Assembly (NCBI GenBank): GCA_036924285.1
Contig: JAYKYS010000002.1
Coordinates: forward strand, 682,001-746,000
From: Asterella californica
Taxonomy: Eukaryota > Streptophyta > Marchantiopsida > Marchantiales > Aytoniaceae
Length of the DNA stretch: 64,000 bases
Direction: 5' to 3'
In this document: one piece after another, positions 44,847-56,755 of the stretch
How positions within the stretch are numbered: position 1 is the stretch's first letter
Layout: each line of letters starts with the position of its first letter
Program-made: the position numbers and the translations under genes
The notes under the pieces: model-generated
What the model saw: only the letters and a program-made list of their open reading frames with translations
The model's database searches: none
What the model was told of the DNA's origin: nothing

Positions 44847-46512
44847 ATGTCAGTAACATCGAAGCTGTCAAGGCTCAGAGTCTTTGAGTTGAACCAGGAT
44901 GAACTTCGGAACCTTCAGCCGAAGTTGAGAGAGTTAAGGTTAACCTTCTTGACATGGAGAGGATGGACACGAGTGTCAGAGAAGTTCATCAGTAAAATTT
45001 GGATATGCAAAGACCATGCGTCCGAAGATGAGTACGCAAGATCAAGAAACTGGAAGTTGGAAGATTGGACGAAAGTCTTGTTGGATGATGGAGAGAAGAG
45101 AGATATGGTCTTCGACCATTCGGTGATGAAGGCCCATGCAACTGAGGGTCAAGACTATGAGGAACACTTCGTCCACCCAATTCATCCAACAAATAGGTAC
45201 AAGTTAACTGACTAAAGGACTCAGTGAAGAGAGAGATCACCGAAGCTGTTATGCTGATCTTGAGTCCGAGGAGAACGACGTACTTGTCGGTTTGGAAGGT
45301 CTGCTTCTTTGATAACCTGTTTGCGGAGAAGAATGCACACTGGGCGAAGATCTTCCACGACGAAGTGCAGCGTTTATGGACGAAGCAGGATTATGTGTAC
45401 TTAAGAAGTTTTGTGTCGATGTTCTACTTCGAGATGGGCTGACCCAGCGAGAGTGAGCAGAAGCAGCTGGGGTTCGGTCCGGACAAAGAGGAAGATTGTG
45501 AAGATGAAGACAGTTCGTCAGTTAGTTTGGAACAAGAGAAGACACCAAGTGAAGGTAGCACAGCCAGTGGAGACTTCTCCGAAGGCTCTAGCAAAAGAAG
45601 TCCGGTAGGAGGGTGCGCTACCGATGGATGAAGTACCAGTTGCGGACGAAGATAAGGAGGTGCGCAGAAGCAAGAGGATCCTACCACATCCAGGAGAAAT
45701 CGAAAGCTCGAAAGAAGATGAAGTCGACAAAGAAAAAGATCATCGAATTGAGCACTTCAGAGATGAAGATGGAGGGTGCAGATCTTCGGTGAAGGGACTT
45801 CAGGACCAGTAGCACTTGACGACATTGACATGTTTCGGAGGGCGATGCTCTTCGGTGATGAGGTAGTGATACAAGTGTTGCGACTCTAGAGGAGAACCGA
45901 GCGGAGTACGAAGAAGAGGTCAGGAAGAAGATGTCCTTGTTAGAGTTGATTTCCTTTGTCCACTTCAGTAAGAGAAACTGACGAGAGGAGAAGAACAACT
46001 TTCGGCAGGAGGCGCGAAACGCGACGAGGATGAGATTAGAGACAGAGAAGCTGAACAAAGATCTTCGAAGACAATACGAAGAACTAAAGACGAATGTTCA
46101 GAAGCACGAGGAGGAGTTGAAGGTGTCGACGAAGAGCTTCTCGGACCGACTCCAGGAATTAACGATTTTAAAGACGGATCTTCTTCGAAGTCGAGATGAA
46201 TAGCAGGTAACGGTCGCAGAGTTGACCAAGGAGAAGGATGACCTTCAGACGAAGGTTGAAGAGGCCGAAGACCTTCGGAAGAAGTTGATGTCGGTTGTGA
46301 CTGTGTATGTGACTTCGGGGCTAGATATAGAAGAGCTTGGTCTTCTGTGAGTTTTGAAGGCTGAGACGGTGCAAGCAGAGACGAATGTGGACGGTGTGAA
46401 GGCGCAACTGTCTCGACTTAGGCAGAAGATAGATAGAGAGTTAGGTGAGATTCGCGCGAACGTCGAAATTCAGTTAGAGGATTTTAGATTACAGTTAGAC
46501 TTAGGAGTGTAG
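44847..46512 (+). pseudogene. ORF-X copy 3, most complete
   Basis: An ATG at 44847 opens 122 codons (KLSRLRVFELNQDELRNL, then the FLTWRGWTR block). A frame from 45224 carries the central block (RRTTYLSVW, AHWAKIFHDEVQRLW, FVSMFYFEMG). After acidic sequence, a long heptad-rich C-terminus follows from about 45890 to 46512 (KLNKDLRRQYEELKTNVQ, LTKEKDDLQTKVEEAEDL, IDRELGEIRANVEIQLEDF), typical of a coiled coil, with stops at 46201, 46347 and 46510. The family is unknown to me. It lies between LTR-B and LTR-C, consistent with an extra ORF near the 3' end of an LTR element, or with the Gag-like protein of a non-autonomous one. Confidence 0.6.
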
Positions 46513-46529
46513 ATCGGTGAAGATGAAGA

Positions 46530-47382
46530 TAGATCGTAGGGTAGTGAAGGTCTTTCGCCTTCTTAAGAAGAAGATCTATTAGGTTAGGAAGAAGAGTATA
46601 TAAGCGACCCAGCTTCTAAAGATGTACCTTTTTCATGTTTTCAGTCTTTATTAATTAATTTTTGTTACACAAGATTGCGGAGTGAACGTGTGAATTTTTT
46701 GGACGAAGACAATTTCCTACGAATATTCGTAGTTTGCTGTCGCAGGAGTAAAGCTGATTGACGAAGATCTTCGGTGTTGGAATTCGACGAAGAGGAAGTC
46801 TTCGTAGTACGTGAATGAGAGTTAGGACGAAGATCAGAGAACAAATCAATTAGTGCGAACTTGAAAAGAGTGAGTTAAATTGTAAAGAGAGTTTGGAAGA
46901 TGGTGGCTTCTTCTTGAAGTCGACTTCTTCAAATAAGAGTGGGTCTTTAAGACTGAAGATTTAGTTGGAAAAAACAATTCTTAGAAAGAGTAGGGGCTTA
47001 TTCTTGAAGCCTTAATGTGAAGTCTGTGTTCTTCTGTCTTAATGAAAGAAGATTAGTAACATTTCAGCAGTATTTTGCATTCTTCATTCATTCATACATT
47101 AGTCTTCTCGAATCTTTTATCTATATCGTTGGAAGGGTCCCTAATCAAGAAATATTTCGTTGTTGTTTGTATTCAATTTATCAGATTGTGCTTGGGTTTG
47201 GTTCTTTATCAGACTAAAGACTCTCATCCAGATATTATTTTACTCTGTGAGAATAACAGAAAACTTCTAGAATTATCATTGTGACTTGTTGTACTGTAAT
47301 TTGTGTGATTGTTAATTGTATCTTCATGAGAACAATCCTTAATTTACTATTTTTGATACATTGGGTTCCTCTGGGTTGTTAC
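46530..47382 (+). repeat. Probable LTR-C of an Athila/Tat-like element
   Basis: A non-coding block lies between ORF-X copy 3 and a tRNA-Asp-type primer site at 47403. A TATA box is at 46597. The exact ends are unclear: TTGTTACA near 47376-47382 may be the end. Confidence 0.45.
46597..46603 (+). promoter_or_regulatory. TATA box in LTR-C
   Basis: TATATAA followed by GCGACCCAGC; a likely start point for transcripts of the downstream element. Confidence 0.5.
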
Positions 47383-47402
47383 ATATAGAACCATTAACCT
47401 TT

Positions 47403-47420
47403 TGGCGCCGCTGCCGAGGA
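47403..47420 (+). promoter_or_regulatory. Primer binding site, tRNA-Asp type
   Basis: TGGCGCCGCTGCCGAGGA differs at two positions from TGGCGCCGTTGCCGGGGA, the tRNA-Asp primer site known from Athila/Tat gypsy elements. Confidence 0.8.
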
Positions 47421-47470
47421 TACAAATTTAACTTTTATTTGAATTCAGTACGGAATAACCATCGACATGT

Positions 47471-47740
47471 ATGTCGGAGGGAGCACCAGTGCCTTCTGAA
47501 GAAGATCAGAAGACCAGAAGAGCAAAGCGAGCGCTGAAACGGAGATTTGTCTGTGAATAATTGTTGGACGAAGTCCAACGACAAAAAGAAGCTACGAAGG
47601 AGCGAAGACGTCAAGCAGCTCAGAAGTGACAAGAGATGAAAAGTTTATTTGACGAGACTTCATCTTCACTGGAAAGGAGTTCAGTACCTATTTCACCACG
47701 AGCTCTCTACAAAAAAGACGAGCAGAAATATTGGGGATGA
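47471..47740 (+). pseudogene. gag: Gag N-terminal fragment of the Athila/Tat-like element
   Basis: An ATG 50 bp after the primer site starts MSEGAPVPSEEDQKTRRAKR and then a charged sequence with a TAA (47558) and a TGA (47627), reaching SSVPISPRALYKK before the sequence turns AT-rich. Position after the primer site and the short acidic-then-basic start fit a Gag N-terminus. Nothing further of the element is present. Confidence 0.5.
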
Positions 47741-47816
47741 TTTTAGAACTATAACTAAATATAAAAAATTTTATTTATAAAACTCTAGATAAAGCTAATA
47801 AGCATAAAAAATCTCC

Positions 47817-48122
47817 TCAAGTTCCACCATTCACAGCCAAAGTGCCAATTTTCTCTATGTATTCTTCTCTTGATTGGACGTTATGAGAGGTTGCCGAATC
47901 ATCTTCTAAGAAGTAAGATAATGTTTGATCATCATTGGTCTCTATTGCTCTAGTGTATGTATTTAAAACTTCATTTATAGCATGTATACGGAGATCATCA
48001 GTGGTGTGTTGACTTCTAGATAGATATGTGATTGAATCAAACGTGCAATCAGCCGGAGTGTAGGTGTAGTTAGTACATGTTTCAAAGTTGTCTAAACTGA
48101 TGGACATTATGCTCAAAATCAA
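47817..48122 (-). CDS. Hypothetical 101-residue ORF
   Basis: A complete frame reads MILSIMSISLDNFETC to SREEYIEKIGTLAVNGGT. The composition is protein-like (acidic, with evenly spread hydrophobic residues), but I recognise no domain. No neighbouring gene suggests a role. It may be part of an unrecognised mobile element or a chance frame. Confidence 0.25.
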   Translation of the reverse strand: MILSIMSISLDNFETCTNYTYTPADCTFDSITYLSRSQHTTDDLRIHAINEVLNTYTRAIETNDDQTLSYFLEDDSATSHNVQSREEYIEKIGTLAVNGGT

Positions 48123-51100
48123 GTATTAGAGAAATGAAATGATACTATATAAAATAGAACAAAAAAGAAAAGTAAATAAATTGGAACATGTAAAGTGCTT
48201 AGTGAGGAAAAACCAAACAATTCAATATTCGTTATTTTTTATTTTTATACATCCAAATTTTATGCATATGTAATTAAAAATATACACAATAGACATGAAA
48301 AAGTACTTGAAAGCAAGAATCAAATAATATGATAGTCTCTTGAGTTTATATGAAATTACTTTGAGATGCATGTACTAGTAATCAATTAAATAAATGAAAA
48401 TATAAAACTTATATATGTACTAAAAGCTGATTAGTTTTTTTACTATAATATATATAGTGTTTACACCTATAATTGTCTGAGGAGTGAAAGAGGAAAAACA
48501 TGGCAGTTCAAAAGTGAGATAAAAGAAAAGTGAGGTAGTCCATGAGTGAGATTTTGAAAAGTATCATAGTTTGAAAGTGAAATTGAGAAAAATATGAAAA
48601 TCTCAAAGTGAAATCGAGAAAAAAATGGGGTAGTCCACTACTACAATGAGGAAAATCCACTACTCTTCCTCTCCATGTCTTTCGCGGGGTGCTGCTTGTT
48701 TCAGTCATTACTCCGTTAACATCATCTTCAAAGGTATATTGTGATTTGTAAGAGCATCTTCACCTGCCGTGCCAATATATCTAGACCATTTTCAAGTTTG
48801 ATGTTTTCGCACGGTTTTATCGTGCATGGCCATTTCCGCCAGGACAGGTTTATGCTACTGGAAAGTAACTAAAGGTGAGTAATATTTGGTCCAAAGTTTA
48901 GCTTCGCACGCACTCATCGGTCTACTCTGTGTATTGGCACACTATTGGTTTGCTTATTCACTTCGTCCATGTTCAGATGGAGGTATTATGCATGTTCATT
49001 AATTTATGAGCTAATCTTTTTCACAAGAAATGTTAGTTAATAAATTAATATATATTTTAAAATTTTTATTTTTATTCATCAAAAATCTTCATGTATAATA
49101 CAAAGGGTTAAGTTTGAACTCACAAACTCACGCTTATAAGTTTTTCCTCTTCTCAGAGTCCATACGTTACGTTCAGCTCAAAACTATTCAAATTTAAATT
49201 TTATAAATTTAGTAAATTATTTAGATTTGGATTTATCTTGTCACAATGCTTTTACAGTAAGTTATGCATGCCCATTAATTTATAGTTTGTGTAATAAGCA
49301 AACATTGCGCATGTAAATTTAATAAATTTAATTTAGATATTTAAATTTAGATTTAGATTTAGATTTATCTTGTCACAGTGCTTTTGCAGTAAGTTATGCA
49401 CGTCCATAATTTATGGTCTGTGTAGTAAGCACATTTTTACTTTTTCAGAATGCTCATATACAGCGAATCATTTGAAAGAATTTCAAACCTATATTTCTGG
49501 TTGTCATTTTGTATCTTTTTGCTCCCCCACTCATTTGAGATGCATATTCACCTCTTCCAAGTTTGAGAGAAGAGAATAAAACAAAATGGTTTAATTTCAT
49601 TTCACATAATCTTTCTACTCTAACCGTGGAAGGGTTAGACGATAAATTACACTTTAAACAAAATTGAAAAGACAGAAAGCAAGTCTTATGGTTCCTGGAG
49701 GGTGCTTCAACATACATGCATTATAGATTTTCTTGGCAAGTTCTTACATGCACTATGTATATAATATATAGTATTTATTTTTAAAATATATTTTTATTTG
49801 ATATTTTTGATACTTTTTACTTAATTCAACTGATTCTTAAACAGTAATAATCTAACACTGATTAATAGATATACAAAATCAATAGGACTTCACTTCATTG
49901 TCTGTTCTAATTGCGTTATTAGATTTAGTTCCTCTCTTCACGCTTATCATCTTTCTTTCCTCAACCAGAAGTGCATGTGCATGCATATTCACCTCTTCCA
50001 TGTGAAAATAGAGGAATTCAGCTTAATTCATTATTTAATTCATTTATTAAAAAAGATAAATAAATAAATTATATTTTTCAAAAATAAACTATTTCACTTG
50101 TAGTCTCTATGATGAATTGGTCCGTACTCCCCTTATGGGTTATGTTAAGAGCTTCTCGTAACTCATGTCCAGTTATGTATATATATTGTAATAAAAAACT
50201 TAAATAAAATTTACCAAAGATGGTTGAGCGTGCATAATTGTTAACACGCTTAGCACATACTCTCCCCGCTGAACTAGTTAGAAACTGTTATCTCCTCTCG
50301 TTATTTTCCATGTTATATTCAATTTACTTCATGAAGAGCATGCCAATCGCAACATCGGATAAGCCCTTCTAAAACCTCATTTTCCTTTTCCATTCACACA
50401 CGAATGGAAAAGGTGCCACATTTTTTTAATTATTGTTTAACTAATAAAATTTTTAGTCCGCACAATAAATCGTTAGGATATGAATATATTTAACTTTATT
50501 CAAAGGTTTCCACTGTAAGGGCTTTTCCTCACCTAGCCTTTCCCAATAGTTGTTTCTAGTTCTTCTTTAAAATTTGTACGGTTTCGAGCATGGCCAAGGA
50601 GAGTAGATTATCATAGTTTTTCATCGCGAATTGAAATGGGACCGCATCACGTTTGTGTTAAACATTCAACTTTTGACTATGTCTGGACAGTCGAAAGTCA
50701 TCATCTTGAACTTTCTCCCATGTAGCTGACATGGACATAAGATTTGACACGAAGTTGTACAGTAATCTCGTTTCCACACGTGGTAGCACCTAAAAACCCA
50801 AAAACCAAACCCGTCTCCCAAAAAGAGAGAAACTATATGATAAAGAGTCTCTTGTTTGGAAAAAATAAAATTGAGACATGTGCGGAGAACCTGTTCGTCT
50901 GTTGGGACATCCATTGTGTCACTTTCTTATTAGCTTGACTATAAATTGTTATGGCATATCTTCGATTGAAAGTCAGTCCATACATATCATACAAATAATG
51001 GTTCAAATGCTGTACTATGAATATTTAATTTCTAATCTTGTCATGCAGTACCTTACGCATCTCGAGAAGCACATTGAAGTCAAGCTAAATGTTAGATTAG

Positions 51101-51490
51101 CTTGACAATATTTCATCATGGAATACCTTCCACCGAAAGCCAGACCTTATGCATGACGAGAATATCGTTATTAGTATTACTGAAAATGTTATATTACAAA
51201 TATGTTTGACTCCGGTTCGTCATGAAGTACGTTTCATCCAAAGCTAGACCTTATGCATCACGAGAAGGCCTGCACTCTATTTTGTCATGGAGTACTTTTG
51301 CAAGACTTTAACTCTACTCATCTTCATTTCCTGCTGTGCAGAAAAATTATAACATATTGTTATTTCTCATTAGTTAATATGAGTAGAGTTAACTCTGAAT
51401 GTACTTTGGACGGAGTGTGGAACCCTACGCATCGTGAGAATAACTGCTTATATGTAGTACATGCACCAAAACTTTTCTGAGAAAGAAAAG
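48123..51490. other. AT-rich intergenic region
   Basis: No supported genes. It contains the duplication at 49205-49440, several GCATATTCACCTCTTCC-type hairpin remnants (49543, 49985), and diverged repeats near 51040-51450 with the core CTTATGCATCACGAGAA. Confidence 0.5.
49205..49440 (+). repeat. Diverged direct duplication, 132-bp spacing
   Basis: ATTTATCTTGTCACAATGCT at 49231 recurs as ATTTATCTTGTCACAGTGCT at 49363; similarity continues for about 75 bp. Confidence 0.75.
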
Positions 51491-51495
51491 CTCCT

Positions 51496-51585
51496 TTGTG
51501 CGGACCGGAGCATCGAACTTGCACCTACATGCTGGAGAGGTGTAAGCTCTCCCATCGAGCTAAAGTTGATCGGTTTGCTCCAGAC
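51496..51585 (-). repeat. tRNA-like (possible SINE head) sequence
   Basis: On the minus strand TTAGCTCGATGGGAGAGC resembles a pol III A box/D arm, and GTGCAAGTTCGATGC resembles a B box. The T stem and acceptor stem do not pair properly, so this is not a working tRNA gene. Confidence 0.3.
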
Positions 51586-52790
51586 AAAATTGACGACTGT
51601 TTAGAAATTTCAAATATGCATCCAGAGTATTATTATCCAATCGATGGGTTTGAAAAAATAGCTCAATGACACGTCCAGATATGAAAAGAAAAGACAAGGA
51701 CTTCATTGGTTTTGTTTCGCTTAGCTCGTTATGTTACCATCAAAGTTTATGGAACTTAGAAAGAAAGAAGTAGCAAACGACAAGATATTTGGTGTCGACT
51801 CACCCAAATAGAATTATTTTGGTTATTATGATGATGAGACGAGGGAGAAGTGATCATAATCGAAGCTTAAAGGTGAAGCTGGACCGAAATGAAACTGAAC
51901 TGTTTTCCAACCTTTAGCATTAAATCAGAACCAAACCATGTTATTTGGAATCGAATCATTTAACATTTAAACTTTAAAAACCAGAACGAAATCACTTATT
52001 TAGAAATAAACCATAGAACCATTTTAGAACCATGATTCAGCTCCCACCACTAATACGTTGTCAAGAAAATCCTTAAGTTAATTTTCTTCCATACAGATGT
52101 AAACAACTCAGAAAAGATAACGGTGTAGATCTGGATCAGATTAGCAGCACCTTCCTTCAGTACTCAGTTTGATTCTGAACATCTCCTAAAACTAATATAA
52201 GAGAAATTTTAAGTGAATTTCTCTATGCAGATGTAAACAAACCCAGAAAACATTACATCAGAATCAGATTAGCTGCACCTTCTTTTAATATTCGGTTTAA
52301 TTCGAGTCTAAAATTAACTGAACTATAGAAAGATAAACCAAACCGAACTGGAATCGAATCGTCTAAACCATTTAGTACCAAATCGTATTTTACCTTAAGA
52401 ATGATAAAGTTCTTTTGTTTGATTTGTTTTAAACCCCGAGTATGACTCCAAGTGCTCCTGGTGACCCAGAAGACTCTATTTTGCGAGAACTGATAAATCT
52501 AACCGTTTAGCATAAAATGCTTAACTAAAATACTTTTGGCGACTATATCTTCATCTCAACTTGGAATCTACGAAATAAAGAATCAAATTAAACTTAAGCT
52601 ACTCACAGCTTTGCAGGTTATGATTCATCTTGAAATAAAGTCTTGGTATTTACAGAGAATGTTAAGATGAGAATTCTAAGATTTCTTGGAACAAAATAGA
52701 AAATTTTTTCAGGACTCAAAGAACACTACGAGGACAAAAATATTCTTTTTTATACTTTTATACTCGTACTCGAGGTTTAAGGTCTCTTTT

Positions 52791-54269
52791 AAGGTCTCCA
52801 TGGGGTTTTAATTTCTGCAGCCGTCCGCTACTACCATTGCACAGCCTGAGCGACTCGACCTCACGCGCTCTGGCCCGCAATGAGCATAGACCAGTGGTCG
52901 GAATAAAACTTTTCAGAACCAAAAATTATCCGAAGATAATGCACAAGGAGTCGGTTTATTTTAATCATTTATTAGTTTTTCTAATTCTTTTAACAGATAA
53001 TTTGTTGTCTTGAAAGATTCTAACCTGCCAAATCCTGCTAGTCCTCTTTTCAATTCCAACTGGTTGAGAATACAAAGAATGCAGGTTAACCTGGAGCGCT
53101 GGCATACACTTCTATTAAATATAAACACAACTGAAAAATATGGTCCGTACTCCGTAGTTTCTCCTTTCGTTCCGGAGTGTACACAGCACTTACGTACCCA
53201 AGTAGTCTTGCCAATGTAAGTGACTTGCTAGTAGGCAGAATGATCAAGAAAGTTACCGGGCCAAAAGTTGGAAGCAAGAGTTCGTCATGGTGCTACCGTA
53301 ACGTAGGTTTCCCCACTGGACGCACTGTCAACAGTTGTACGTGGTCTTCTTGACTTGGACTCATGATATAGTCAAGTTTTGTCAAGCATGCATAGTCACC
53401 CTCTTCCGAGTTCGGAAGAGGAGGAAATGCATGTACGTTTAATTTAATTTACCGGAAGGATTAAGTGTTAAATTAAATGCCAGAGTAAATTTATATATTT
53501 ATGAGTATAGTATCCTGGACTTGTACCTTTTGAAGCGCAGGAATTCAGTTTACACTTATAGATTTTTGTTTGCTCTCTCCGTGTTTCCAGGCACGGATTA
53601 ACCAATAATGTTTATAGAATATTTTAATTATTTATATATACTTAATATATATTTTATTTAATATTTATATAATTATCTGTAACAAAAGAAGAACAAAAGT
53701 TCCCAGAAGTTAAGTTTGCATGCAATATCAGTGGGAAGACTACTGACGAAATCTGGTCTTGTCAAATTCTGTTCTTTCCCAGAGGCAGATGTGACGCTCA
53801 GCACCGGCCCCACGTTTATTTTCCGCAGTTATTGTAACTCTTAACTCTTGAAAGTTAGTAAAAGCTTGGTCAAGTAAGTACTATTGCTGTTACATCTTGA
53901 TCATGAAGCTTCACAAACACCCCTGTACGTAAAAGGTGATAACCGAGGAGGAGGTCGTGATACGTGAGGTCTTTCCATAAAATGGTGATGCATTTGGTAT
54001 ATCGCATCGCAGATAAATATTGAAAAGCGAATTAAAATGAAATGATGAACTAATGTGCATGTTTTGTCAAACATAAATGTTGTACGTGGTAACCAAGTGA
54101 CCGGGACAGAGTAACAAAGTTAGTTATTGTCGAACTCATAACCATATTAGTCATTCGGGTAAAACGTACATTATCACTTGAGTCTAGTTAGTTCATTATA
54201 TTTGAATGGCTTAGTTTTATATGTAATTCATTTTTCCTCTAAACTAATCATACCTTGCTCTATGAGGCT
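52791..54269. other. Non-coding insert within R1
   Basis: No supported gene. 53398-53480 contains two adjacent hairpins of the small hairpin-element type (CCTCTTCCGAGTTCGGAAGAGG). Confidence 0.5.
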
Positions 54270-54780
54270 ATAGTGAAAAGTAAATATTAAACATACCTCT
54301 CTAAGTTAGTCTCAAGAATTCACTTTTTTCTTATCTTGATAAAAAACAATACGGGAGAATCTGCTCGGTGAACTCTACCCAATAGAATTCTTGTATCTTT
54401 TTGCCAAGTATTTACACGGGCGACATGTTACATGCATATTCAGTCATTCGGGATTACCAACGCGGGCAACAAGAGAAGATTATTCACTAACTTAAAGTAT
54501 AATTACAAAATAACCAATTGAATCATGACCAAATATGCATACCGGATGAATTCCGGGGAATTTTTGCTCGCTTCATGTTATCGGGAATATATATAGGTGT
54601 TAAATAAAAATATATATATTAAGTAGATATAAAAAATTAAAATATTTTATAAATATTATCTATTATCCATAACTGGAAACACGGGAAGAGTAAGAGATAA
54701 CCCATAAGTCTTGTCTTGAGTGTCGCGCTTCAGAAGGTACAAGTTCATCCACACTCGTTAAAACATTAATATACTCTGAT

Positions 54781-54832
54781 GTTAACTTAATACCTAACCC
54801 TTCTTACCGAAAGGGTTAGGTATTAAATTAAC
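54781..54832. repeat. Hairpin element: 22-bp stem
   Basis: Arms 54781-54802 and 54811-54832 pair with one mismatch around an 8-nt loop; the core is CTAACCCTT/AAGGGTTAG. Confidence 0.85.
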
Positions 54833-56755
54833 CACTTGTATATTTACATCCTCCATCGAAAGATGGAGAAGGTGAATATGCAGGTGCTCTGAATAGTGAT
54901 CATGATCAAGAAGCTTAGAAAACGCATCTAGTTGAATTCCGTTGTTTGTCTTGTTACGTTTTTGCTATGCATTTCCATATTTAACGATTATTCGAAAGAA
55001 AAATCATGACGATGAAACCATATTTATTCTCTTATCACTCATATCACTTTCTCTAATGACAAAATGCATCTCCTCTCAATTCTATTGTATAACTTCTTGT
55101 TCTAAACGTACTATATATAGTAAACATATGTAGGTGTATTGAAACATTCACAAGCAAGAGTATTACTACAAGTGCTCTGGGTGACCCAGAAGACATTATT
55201 TTGCGGGTTTGTTTCCAGAGAATTAAAAATATAATCGTTATGTAAAAAGTGATTTTGGTTATTACTTCTTTATCTCAACTTAGAATCTGTGAAATAAAAA
55301 ATCAACTAAAGCTATTCAATCAGTTTTACAAGTTATGATTTATCTCGAACTAAATTATAGAGTATTTTCAGAGACATGTTAAAATGAAGATTACTGGAGC
55401 GAAAGGGAATTTCTTCTTCGCACTCAAGAAACATTGTGAGAAAAAAAATAGATTTCATGATTTTATACTCATACTCGGGGTTTAACCACCACCCAAATAC
55501 AAATGAAGGTTTTAACAATGCCACTATGATTACTTTTATTTATCCAATACCCGATAGATTACTGTTCGGTAGAAAAGCTACGATCACCACCGGACAGCCG
55601 AGATACAGCACACAGTAGACAGAGGTTTGGGCGAGCACACCGTGTTCTTACCGCATAGACGGTAAAGCATGGCCTCGCTCTGCGCAATCAAGGAATAGCG
55701 TGTTGGAATGTTTTCCCAGCGATCATCCATATGAGCAGTTGTTTACAACTTCTCCCCGTCTTTTTGTTAACGAAGTCATTCAACGATAACCTCCTCTTAA
55801 CCCGGCCGGTTTCGGTTCCCAATTCTCTTATTCTGCATGTATATTATTCACCCTCTTCCAAGTTAGGAAGAGGGAAAATATGCATGACGTTTAATTTATT
55901 TCTTATCTTTTTTTCTTGAAAGAGATAGGACATAAATTAAAAAAATCTTACAACAATTTAATGATTCATGGACTCAATCTTTTATTACATCATAGGAGCA
56001 TTTCTGGATACTGTATTTATGGATTTTGTTCCTTGTCGTAACAATGTGATATGTATACTTCACGTAACAGAGAATTGTTTAATTTAGAGATTTTATTTTT
56101 AGCTTCTCGTAACATGTGTATATTTCACTTAACTCCAGCCTAATTTAGAGGTCTTGTTTTAGTTATATTGTCAGTTAATTCTAAATCGAAGTTCAGGTTT
56201 GATGTGTCAGTTTTCTCTAAATCAACGTCAATTTTGATATCTACGTTTTATCTCAGTAAAGTTTTCAGTAAACAGTAAGCCAGTTGCTGGCCAATGATTA
56301 ATGATAATTTTCTGAACTTTGTTGGTGTTTGTCTTCTTCTTTTCCTTAGCCATAAATACACTCTGCATGCATACCACTGTGATGCTATTAGAACCCATTT
56401 TGTATTTGGGTGGGCTTGGTCAAACCAAAACCTCATATATCTTTATATCATCACTTTTTTTATCAATCCTAATGAGAAATTCATAGACAATAGCTAATCC
56501 AGATTTATTAGATCAGACCTCCACAGGATGTCAGACTTGATCAGACCTTCTAATAATTTCTTGCTTTAATCAGAGACCTGACTTGGAGTTGGAAGTCATG
56601 CAAGTAATGTTGTTTAGTCACACCAAAAACTGAGACTTATCTCGCTCTCAACCAAGAGCGGTGATGTGAGTTAGAACCTGGAAAGAATAATTTTAGATTG
56701 TTGGTTGACCTGTCTCTATGTATGCATAGTTTGTTTTTGCTAACACACATTGCTG

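Larger units (their letters stand above)
51828..56755 (+). repeat. Repeat R1, copy 3 (right arm, interrupted)
   Basis: 51828-52405 and 54270-54540 match 22455-23310; 54880-56755 matches the reverse complement of 35870-37560; and 52440-52790 is a diverged partial copy of 55170-55490. Unrelated sequence fills 52791-54269 and 54541-54880. No protein is encoded; the short frames inside are chance. Confidence 0.75.

Noticed and set aside
51496..51585. A possible tRNA gene on the minus strand.
   Set aside because: A- and B-box-like motifs are present but the acceptor and T stems do not pair; kept only as a tRNA-like repeat.
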